A stretch of 64,000 bases of DNA from Micropterus salmoides. Lineage: Eukaryota > Chordata > Actinopteri > Centrarchiformes > Centrarchidae. The stretch lies in contig NW_024040817.1 of the NCBI RefSeq assembly GCF_014851395.1, positions 19,494,519-19,558,518 on the forward strand, given 5' to 3'. Positions 1-10,734 of this stretch are shown piece after piece. The position numbers and the translations under genes are program-made. How positions within the stretch are numbered: the stretch's first letter is position 1; each line of letters starts with the position of its first letter. The notes beneath the pieces were generated by a model. It had not been told where the DNA came from. It saw only the letters and a list, made by a program, of their open reading frames with translations, and did not search any database.

Positions 1-210
1 TACAAGATGATTGCGATGCTACTGGATGAAAAACGCAGATTCTCCCCTCGCTCACCCCCCTCGATCGCTATACTCATCTCATATCGCTTCCTTTTCTATT
101 CTGTGTGTTTGTGTGTGAGACACAGGGAGATCGCCTGAGTGTTTGTGATTATTGGACCGTTTGAGTCCAGCAGTCCTGTGCTTCTTTTAGGTGCATCTCA
201 TCTGGAGCTG

Positions 211-862
211 ACACAATTAGTCGATCAAGAGTAAATTAATGTGCAGCAATTCGGATAATTGATGTAATTGTTCATCGAAATTTGTTTGTTTTAAGCTAAT
301 ATGCCCAAAATTCACAGGTTCCAGCTTCTAAAATGTGAATTTTTGCTGTGAACTTTGGTAGTAAACTCATATTTTGCACAAATCAGGCAATGACTTCACC
401 TAGGGCTCTTTGGAAAACTTTTGATGAACCAGCTGAAACGATTAGTCAGTTTATCTCCTTCTATTTCAGTGATTCATCATTTAAAGGTGACCTATTCTAC
501 CACATTTCCAGCCCTATATTGTAGTTATGTGACTATGTTTACCTCATTATTTGAAGCTTTGGCCATGTTTAACATGAACTTCTGACATTGTAACATTATA
601 GATATGATAGAAAATATTGAAAAGCATATTAGGTCACCTTTAAGTAATCTGATAAACAAATGCCAAACATTTTCTAATTCTAGCCTCTCCCATTTTATTA
701 TTTACTATCATTGTAAACTGAATATCGTTGGATTTTGTTCTGTTTGACGGACAAAACAGGACATTTGAGGACTATTTTATAGACCAAATGACTACACTGT
801 AAACCATAAAGCTAATCGATTGATTCATCAATAATGACGATGATCTCTAGTTGCCGCCCTAA
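211..862 (-). mobile_element. Two remnants of a dispersed hAT-like MITE family (family A)
   Basis: Both remnants are in reverse orientation. Diagnostic pieces are ATTAGTCGATC, GGTTCCAGCTTCTAAAATG and GTAGTAAACT in the first, and TTTACTATCATTGTAAACTG, TTATAGACCAAATGA and TAGTTGCCGCCCT in the second. Related copies occur near 18.4, 27.2, 41.4, 44.7 and 48.7 kb in this window. The hAT assignment is from memory of similar fish repeats. Confidence 0.6.
481..643. mobile_element. Short MITE with TTAA flanks, piggyBac-like
   Basis: Terminal inverted repeats AGGTGACCTA and TAGGTCACCT are directly flanked by TTAA on both sides (481-484 and 640-643). TTAA duplication is the hallmark of piggyBac-type elements. 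The element is about 163 bp including flanks, has no coding capacity, and sits inside an older family A copy. Confidence 0.65.
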
Positions 863-1252
863 TCAAGACTATAATTGCTCCAATTGCTAATTGTTCATGA
901 AAATAATTTAGTTGCAGTCCTAATCTCAGTCCTCTGAGGTGACTTCTTGTTGTTGCTGTTGAGATGCTCCCTCAGGGCCAGTAGACCTGTCCTCATATTC
1001 TTTGTTGTTCCTGTCAGTTTGTCACTTTTGCCTTTTTCCACGTTTGTCTTATTTATGTCTTTATCCATGTTCCTTCCCCTCTCTCTTCTTTGTCACTACT
1101 CATGTTTGTCTTTCTTCTTTTGTCTTTTTGTTGTCGTCTTCATGTCCCTTCTCCTTTGTGTTCTTACCTACCACTTTTCTTCCCTCCGCTGCTCTTCCTT
1201 CCCCCGTGTCCCCCTCATCTTTTCGGTGCGGTGTTGTAACCGGCACCGTTAG

Positions 1253-2699
1253 CTCGGGGCAGTCGTATCCCTCGGCCCAGTATGAGTCAGGGCTGCAGCA
1301 GAGAGGCCAGCAGGGAGAGCAGCCGGGACACCAGCCCTGTACGCTCCTTCACGCCCCTTGGTGAGTAGCAGTAGTGGACAGATACACAGGAGGGATGAGA
1401 CGATAAGACATCAAAGGAGAAGAGAAACCTTTCTTTTCTTAAAGTTAGCTCAAACCAAAGTACTGTAGGCTTTTTTTAATTCAGTGTCTGATTTAAACTA
1501 AAAACATTAAAATGTCAATCGTTTAGAAAGTTGAGGGTGAATAAAAAAAAAAGAAAAAGAAATCACTTGCATGTTTTTCATCCTTTCTTTCTACTCTAGG
1601 GTTTTGTGTGTGTGTGTGTGTGTATGTGTGTGCGTGTGCGTGCTCGCGCGAGTGTTAAACTCTGTGTGTTTTTAATCTTGGTTGCAGCAACGCGGAGCTA
1701 CTCTCGCTCCACCGGAGCTCTCCACACACCTGATACTTTTGGGGCAGCAGGTGAAGGCTGAGTACATCTATTTCCCCGTACCTCACCCACCCACTTCGCC
1801 TCAATTTCTGTTCGCGCCGTTTTTTTTTTTGTTTGTTTTTTTTTTATTGTTCTCTCTTGTGCCACGCATCTTCTCCTGTATTATGTGTCATCCTGTTTCT
1901 TTTCTTGTCCATCAGCCTCAGTTTTTTTTTGTTTGTTTTTTACCTTCAGCTCCAGGATGTCGACACCCTCCAGTGGAATCGCATGTTTCCGCCTGTTCAG
2001 TTGACAGCCATTCTGCCAGTTTTACCATTTGTTTTCTTTATTTGCCCTTGCCCCTCTCTGCAGAAACACCAACACACACACCTGTGTTTTCTGTCGATCA
2101 TTCTTTCTCCCCCAGTGGCACCTGCAGTGTCACCTAACAAGTCATCATATCGACTTACAGGCTCGACTCATGAAAGGAAATGTAGCGTGTGTGTGTGGTT
2201 TGAGGAAATGTCAGAGAATGGATGATGAGGAGAAAGATGGAGGATGACTGGATCATCAGTGGACAAATGAGAACCACCTCGATGAGTGAGAGAATGGGGT
2301 TAGCAATTTCAGGTCTCAAGTCTAACGTTTGCTTTCCTGCTGTCCCTCTTCCTCCCACTCCGTCTGACTCTCTACAGGATCAGGTTTTGGCATCAGTCAG
2401 TCCAGTCGTCTCTCTTCCTCAGTCAGTGCCATGAGGGTCCTCAACACGGGCTCCGACGTAGAAGAGGCTCTCGCAGATGCACTGGTATGAAAACGCATAC
2501 ACTTCCCCAACACATATACATAAAAAAACGCATAACCACTCTTTGCACATTTCAGTAAGCTGTCACCATATGCAGCGCACACCTCCTGGAGTGTGTGTGT
2601 GTGTTAACTAACCCTGGTTCTACCTCTGTTTAATGCTGTCAGCTGTTGGGAGACATGCGGTCCAAGGTCAGCTTCTTCCCCCGCCTCTTACCTGTGTGT

Positions 2700-2736
<37 letters not shown>

Positions 2737-5700
2737 TTAGCTGTGTTGTGTTCCGTCAAGCTAGGTGTGTGAGTGAGCATGTTTTCTGCCTGTGCCTTGT
2801 TATTACTCTGTCTTAACTTTCATTTTAATTTCATGTCCTTTCCACTTCTCCTGTCCTTCACCTACAGAAGAAGCCAGCACGGCGGCGGTACGAGAACTAC
2901 AGCATGTACTCCGATGATGACGCTAATAGTGATGCATCAAGCGCCTGTTCGGAGAGATCCTACAGCTCCAGGAACGGAGGAGCCATCCCCACGTACATGA
3001 GACAGACAGAAGACGTAGCCGAGGTTAGCGCTAATATGCACACTTCATTATGTGTTTATTTATTGCAAGTCATATGTCATTTCAAACAATGTTATCGCAC
3101 ATTGAATATTTTTCTCATACCGTGCAGGCCCACCTCATGCCCGTTGGGTCTGCTCTTGCCAAATAACCGTCACCAAATAATAGTAAAGTATCAATAAAGA
3201 ATCAGATCATTAAGCAGTCTCAATAAGGGTATCAGTGTCAATAAAAATGAACAATCCCCATCCCTAATAAACACACAAGTCTGGTAACAGTTCAGGGAAA
3301 TTTGGTTTTGATTTGGGGCACTGCAACTATGCAGTGAGGAAATCTGTGCCATTAGTGAAGGAACTGGATCACTGAGATTCATACAGTCTTTGATATTGGA
3401 GTTCAGTTCCACACTTGTTCTGATGTAAATGTTTCTATCCTCTAAATCTGAAAAACCAGGAAACCATTTCACCTCAGTATCAAGCTCAACTTTTCTTAAT
3501 ATCATTACTTCCCGCTGTATAGAAGTCTCAACAGGCCTTTTTGTGGTTCCTGTCAGGTGCTGAACCGCTGTGCCAGTGCCAATTGGTCAGAGAGGAAGGA
3601 GGGGCTGCTGGGCCTTCAGGCGCTGCTCAAGAACCAACGCACCCTCAGGTCAGCAGCAGAACAGGCAAATGTGTTTTCCAAGAGATAAAATGATTGTTGA
3701 TTTTCACCTAACTGTGTTATTTTGTTGTTTTGATGTGCAGTCGGGTGGAGTTGAAGAGGCTGTGTGAAATCTTCACCAGGATGTTTGCTGACCCTCACAG
3801 TAAGGTATGAATGCATGAAGCACAAGTGCTCACACAAAGACGCACAGCACTCATTTACAATATCATTTCAAATAGATCCATGATTCACCCACTTTGATTT
3901 CTATTTTGGTTCCCCATACTTTGTTTATCCCGCCATCCTTCACTGTACCGGATTCTGCCAAAACAAAGACAATGCCCTGCTTGTTAATTCACACAGACAC
4001 ATTTTAGGAGTCAGTATTGTTAAATAAAGTATTTTGAATACGTTTAGAGATAAAGACATGATAAACGGGTCAAAACCTGTTCTCCGATGTACACACACGG
4101 ATATACACACTCAAACATAAACACAGGCATGCAGAGTGTGCGACAGTTTTCTAATGGCATGCCATGCCTGCGTGTGACCTCACACTCTCCGCTGTCCTGT
4201 GGTGTTCCTCTATCTCTGTTCATCAGCCAAATGCTGTGCTCACTGCATTCACTGCCACTCCCTCTCTTCCGCCCCCTCCCTGCAGTCTGCAGCGACGACA
4301 CTGACCGCACACACACTCAGACGCACGTGAATATACAAGCACATGTTTGGGCTGGCAGCTCCTGTCTCCGTCTAACCAGCTGCGGTTCGCCCTCTCTAAC
4401 ACTGACACTTTTCTTTCGGCATTTTTGAGTGCCCGTTGCCTCACACATGTCGTAAGGTGTGTGAGCCCCCCCCCACCCTTTTCCCCTCGTTTGACATTTG
4501 ACGATTTGATGAATTTCAGCGAGACTCCGGCAGGGTGTACGGCACAGCAGAATCCAGTATAAGCTCAGCCTCTTTCAAGGTACTGCATCTCACCGTGGAT
4601 TCTGCCTTCATCTCTCTATCCCCACTTCTTCTTTCTCATCTCCCATGTTTTTCAAGATATCTTTCAGTTCTCAGTTTTTTTTTCCTAGTGTGCACAAAAC
4701 ATCACTTCACGTTTTTTCAAGATGTTGTTGGTCTTTTTTTGTCCATTTTGCAAATGTTGGATTGAAAGTCAAGATTGTTGAACGAACACTTGGGTGTTCT
4801 CTGTCAGGATGCTAACAGATGTGTCTCTCTCTCCCCCATGCCACCCTCTGGAACTCTCTGTAGAGAGTAAGTTTGGCCAATCAGTGTTACTGTGCTTGTA
4901 CATTGTGTTTGGATAGATTCATCTGATTGGATAACCCTTTATCAGGGCAACAACGTAACAGTCACTAACCCTCCTCACATAATGTTGCCTGTAACGATAC
5001 TGTCCTGCTGAAATCAACCACTGGCATGTAGAGACGATCACCATGCAGTCTGATTGGTGTTAATTCTTGTCAAGTAATTAACTGTCTCATTGTGGTTGTC
5101 TTCTAATATTAATATGATTATTATTAATTTGGGTGATTTAAGTTTAACTGGTGATTGGGAATGAAGGTGGGCTGCTGCAATGATAATAACCACTAACTTC
5201 ACAATGGGAACTAATGCTACTCTCACATGATGCTATAACTTTATCCTCTAAATACATGACTACTTGCATGTGTGCATGAAACGTGAATTGTTGAGTGAAT
5301 GACTGAGTCTGACCCAAACTGTGTGTGTGTGTGTAGGTGTTCAGCATGTTCCTGGAGACACTGGTAGATTTCATCCATGTCCATAAGGAGGATCTGCAGG
5401 ACTGGTTGTTCGTCCTGCTCACACAGCTGTTGAAGAAGATGGGAGCTGACCTGCTGGGCTCCGTACAGGCCAAAGTTCAGAGAGCCCTGGATGTCACACG
5501 GTAGGTGTCACGCTATATAGACTGACATTAGGGCATGTAGGTTGTTGACCCATGGGTAACATAAGTATAAGTATGTAGTAAAATTATATTTGAGCGTGAA
5601 AGTTCACTCTTGGCCTTTGGGAATAGTAAGTGTAACAACATTATTTAAGCTCCAAGGTCAGCTTTTCAAAGCTCTCAGTCACATCTCAAGAAGCCTTTGA

Positions 5701-8700
5701 GATGTTTTTGAAAGCTCTTAAATGCTAGTTTGCTCTTAGATTATTTGTTTACATATAAAGAATAGATAGGCCTCTGAGGATCATTGGGCCTCATGCAAGA
5801 ACCACTCATATAAACAGATTTGACAGAAGTGGCTTGTACAAGTGATTTTGGAGAACTTTCACCAGTTTTCTTGTATTTAGAATTTTCTCTTGGGTAAGAA
5901 CACAATTTGGTCCAGTCCTGAAGCAGGAGTCAAGTGGAATTAGTCAGCTGTTTTCCCTACCTATATTTTCACTAATGGAATGTAATTTTGAAGCAATCCT
6001 ATATAAATTACACTTCATAAATTATGTTGACATTGTCCAGTTTGACTCTGGAGTTTGAATTAAAATATAATTCTAAATGTATTCATATAACCTAATAACG
6101 ATGGGGCGTAATACCTACATAACAATATAATCATTCATTTGAATTGGTTATTAATGCTATAACGCCACATTATCAATATGAACATCTCGCACTGCAAAAC
6201 AACTTAGATGATGCACTGTTTAATTAGTCTCTGAATATAATAAGGTCAGCTAGCAGTGTAATCTTTTGGATTAGCGCATTGGGCCCTTGGAATAGAGTGA
6301 CAGCAAGCTGATATATTGGCAGAGACAGATTAATGGTTGTTGTTGTCGTGGTTTAGTTTACAGTGGGTACGGAAAGTATTCAGACCCCTTTAAATTTTTC
6401 ACTCTTTGTTTCATTGCAGCCATTTTCCAAAAATCAAAAAAGTTCATTTTATTTCTCAGTAATGTACACTCAGCACCCCATCTTGACAGAAAAAAACAGA
6501 AATGTAGAAATTTTTGCAAATTTATTAAAAAAGAAAAACTGAAATATCACATGGTCATAAGTATTCAGACCCTTTGCCGTGACACTCATATTTAACTCAG
6601 GTGCTGTCTATTTCTTCTGATCATCCTTGAGATGGTTCTACACCTTCATTTGAGTCCAGCTGTGTTTGATTATACTGATTGGACTTGATTAGGAAAGCCA
6701 CACACCTGTCTATATAAGACCTTACAGCTCACAGTGCATGTCAGAGCAAATGAGAATCATGAGGTCAAAGGAACTGCCTGAAGAGCTCAGAGACAGAATT
6801 GTGGCAAGGCACAGATCTGGCCAAGGTTACAAAAAAATTTCTGCTGCACTTAAGGTTCCTAAGAGCACAGTGGCCTCCATAATCCTCAAATGGAAGACGT
6901 TTGGGACGACCAGAACCCTTCCTAGAGCTGGCCGTCCGGCCAAACTGAGCTATCGGGGGAGAAGAGCCTTGGTGAGAGAGGTAAAGAAGAACCCAAAGGT
7001 CACTGTGGCTGAGCTCCAGAGATGCAGTCGGGAGATGGGAGAAAGTTGTAGTAAGTCAACCATCACTGCAGCAATCCACCAGTCGGGGCTTTATGGCAGA
7101 GTGGCCCGACGGAAGCCTCTCCTCAGTGCAAGACACATGAAAGCCCGCATGGAGTTTGCTAAAAAACACCTGAAGGACTCCAAGATGGTGATAAATAAGA
7201 CCAAGATAGAACTTTTTGGCCTTAATTCTAAGTGGTATGTGTGGAGAAAACCAGGCACTGCTCATCACCTGTCCAATACAGTCTCAACAGTGAAGCATGG
7301 TGGTGGCAGCATCATGCTGTGGGGGTGTTTTTCAGCTGCAGGGACAGGACGACTGGTTGCAATCGAGGGAAAGATGAATGCGGCCAAGTACAGGTATATC
7401 CTGGACGAAAACCTTTTTTCCAGAGTGCTCTGGACCTCAGACTGGGCCGAAGGTTTACCTTCCAACAAGACAATGACCCTAAGCACACCGCTAAAATAAC
7501 GAAGGAGTGGCTTCACAACAACTCCGTGGCTGTTCTTGAATGGCCCAGCCAGAGCCCTGACTTAAACCCAATTGAGCATCTCTGGAGAGACCTGAAAATG
7601 GCTGGCCACCAACGTTTACCATCCAACCTGACAGAACTGGAGAGGATCTTCAAGGAGGAATGGCAGAGGATACCCAAATCCAGATGTGAAAAACTTGTTG
7701 CATCTTTCCCAAAACGACTCATAGCTGTATTAGATCAAAAGGGTGCTTCTACTAAATACTGAGCAAAGGGTCTGAATACTTATGACCATGTGATATTTCA
7801 GTTTTTCTTTTTTAATAAATTTGCAAAAATTTCTACATTTCTGTTTTTTTCTGTCAAGATGGGGTGCTGAGTGTACATTACTGAGAAATAAAATGAACTT
7901 TTTTGATTTGTGGAAAATGGCTGCAATGAAACAAAGAGTGAAAAATTTAAAGGGGTCTGAATACTTTCCGTACCCACTGTACATCGGGCTGTGCTTCTGC
8001 AAATGTGAAACTTTTTAGAGCTGTAACTCTGCAGACAGACACACGAATACAACCATTTTCACCCAACTCCACTGCTGACACTGTTAAAGGATATACTTTC
8101 CTTTAAGGATGTCCGCAGGACTTCAGTCTCCAAACTTGCGCAGCCTTATACGGTATTATGCTAATTTACAATTCTCATGAATACGTGCTCATTTACCCAC
8201 AGAAGGCACTCATCATGTTTACACGTCATTTACAGTTATACAAACGAAAAAAAAGCATGAGACAGTAAGATAAAAATACAAAAATGTTCTTGCACGAGGC
8301 CCGATGCTTCCTTTTCTCTCGTGTTTTCGTACATACACAAATGGTGGTTTTAGCAAGAGAAAGGAACAACAGGCCATCCTTTTACCTCTGACTTTTGTAG
8401 TTACACACTCATTTATCTTAACCTGTCGAGATCCTTTTACTCTAGATGTGTTTCTGTGTGTACTGGAGGTTTAATTTGAATTTCTTTCTTCTCTGACAGA
8501 GAGTCTTTCCCCAACGACCTCCAGTTTACTATTCTCATGCGATTCACTGTGGACCAGACACAGACACCCAACCTCAAGGTAAATAGTTTGTGTGTGTGTG
8601 TCCACGAGAAAGAGAGCTGCCTGTGTGAAGGTCTGCATACGGGAGGGGAGGATGGACATGAGGCTTGAAACTAGGGAACTGTGTAACCATGGTAACTGCT

Positions 8701-10667
8701 GTACTGATATGACCTCGTACCTGCCCATGCTGGTGCTGCCTCTCAAAAAATACAAACAAAAAAACCCTGAATCCTGGGCTGTGATTGGATAGCCATTGAT
8801 GTGGACACTCCTCCTTATCCATTGTCTTGTACTTTCCTCTCTCTCACTAATCCTTCTGTTAAAGCAACTTCTTGCCTCACCAGTATCACCTCTCCCAACT
8901 GTCCTTACGACGGTTGACAAGCAATTTCTGCTTCTTCATCCCTCACTCCTCGTCCTCATTACCTCTTTATTTCTCTCTCGCTCTGCCCCCTCCCACACCT
9001 TTTCCTGCCTGATGTTTCACCACATTCTCACCACTTTTTCATTCCTGTCAGTCTCCCTCTTCCTTTGCCTTCCAGGTAGGCTTGGGAATGAAAGATATTG
9101 TCATCACTAAAATTTCACCCTCCTGCCCCAAATATAAATTTACTCACCCTTCATTTGACATGCAGTAGGAAGTGGACTTGCTGTGTGGCCTGAAGAAAAA
9201 TGATTTTAAATTCTCTGTTCAGGACCTCACAGCTCACATCACAGGCTAGGGTAGGGCAATGTGACGATATATATACCATGAGACAGTATAAATATGTAAA
9301 GCTGCTTTGAACAGTTGCATGAAGCTTCATAACTCACTGATTCATGTTGGTTAATTTGGCATCACAGCTCTTTGCTGCCATCATATGACAATTACAGTGT
9401 GTACTACCAGATTTTCAGAATATTGTAAAATTTAAATGACGCCCAAGCCTACCTTCCAATCTTTTTACTCCTCTTATACTCTCTGCTCCCTCCTCCTTCC
9501 TCTTCCGTTTCCTCTCTTGTCTCTCCCTGCCCTTCCCTGTCCCTGTCTCCCTTTCTGTCTGATTGACGCGGTGCTTCTCCTCTCTCTCTCTGAAGCCTGT
9601 ACGGAGCTCGTGTTGTGGGCGAGGCAGGGGAGGGTCCGGGGTAAAATTGTTCCCCCCCAGAGCGCGGCGCCATGCCTGCTCTCTAGACGAGCAGGCCGCA
9701 GCCTGGAGCCAGTCCTCCCAGGTCAGTGCGCTCCGGGGGGAGCAATTATATGGCGCGCACGGTGCTGCTAAGTGATTTGGAGGAAATTCTGGTCCTTGAG
9801 GTGCATAATGTAGAGAGACGGAGAAGGGGAGAGAGATGGAGGAAAATCAGGGCAGGAGTCAGTTGTTGTGGCGTTTTGGAGCCAGCGGTGAATGTTTGCA
9901 TTAAATAGTTCCTTTGGTTTTTGTCATCTGTCATTTGCTTTTCTTTTGATTGATTTTGTTTTCCTAAAGCATGACCTTGAATGCACTTTGATCTTCTCTA
10001 ACTGATTCATCAGATCATTCGATTTTCAGACCTGCAAGAGTTGCACAGTCTGCCGTGGTTGTACATGCTGACGTGTGTGGTCACTTTTTCAGGCTTGTGT
10101 TTGAAGTTTTGCTATGACTGTATTTGTGTTTTTTCGGGTGAATATTGGCCATGCTGTGTCTTTGTTTTCACCCAACATACTGATGATTTTTATAAATGTG
10201 TGTTGCAGGTGAAGGTGGCCATTCTGAAGTATATTGAGACTCTGGCGATACAGATGGAAGCTCCAGACTTCGTGAACTCCAGTGAGACTCGGCTGGCCGT
10301 CTCCCGCATCATCACCTGGACAACTGAACCCAAGAGCTCTGACGTCAGAAAAGTACTGACACACAAACCTGATAGTTTGGAGATGAACATACTTTATTCC
10401 TACAGTTGATTCTCCTGTTATTGGAAAGAACCCTTTGATTTACTAATACACACAAATGCAGGAAAGTCAGTGGAATGTCTTTCAAAAGTCTTTCTAACCA
10501 ATAGTATTTTGTTTTTTACAGGCAGCCCAGTCTGTGCTAATCTCGTTGTTCCAGCTCAACACTCCAGAGTTCACCATGCTGCTGGCAGCTCTGCCCAAAA
10601 CCTTTCAGGACGGAGCCACCAAGCTGCTTCAAAACCATCTGAAGAACACTGGCAATGTTGCACAGGT

Positions 10668-10734
<67 letters not shown>

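Larger units (their letters stand above)
1..1252. other. clasp2 intron with repeat remnants
   Basis: No exon is recognised. The stretch holds two adjacent remnants of one dispersed hAT-like family (about 211-427 and 430-862), a short TTAA-flanked MITE inside the second, and a CT-rich tract (about 930-1240) leading to the acceptor of the first visible clasp2 exon. Confidence 0.7.
5786..8302. mobile_element. Older DNA transposon (MITE-like) split by a Tc1 insertion
   Basis: GGGCCTCATGCAAGAAC at 5786 and its near-perfect inverse GTTCTTGCACGAGGCCC ending at 8302 form terminal inverted repeats. Subtracting the Tc1 element at 6361-7979 leaves about 900 bp of host element with no coding sequence. 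It fills most of the clasp2 intron 5501-8499. The superfamily is not certain; no clear target-site duplication was seen. Confidence 0.6.

Noticed and set aside
947..1364. ORFs before the first visible clasp2 exon
   Set aside because: Pyrimidine-rich intron sequence read as Leu/Phe/Ser. The true exon uses another frame from 1253.
1942..2000. Possible extra clasp2 exon after CCTTCAG near 1950
   Set aside because: The segment lacks similarity to CLASP sequence and a matching phase; the exons at 1688 and 2378 already join in frame.
9436..9771. 111-codon + strand ORF across the GC-rich clasp2 intron island
   Set aside because: It begins inside a MITE and a CT-rich tract and has no similarity I recognise. 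The splice-bordered 61-nt block is reported separately as a weak candidate only.
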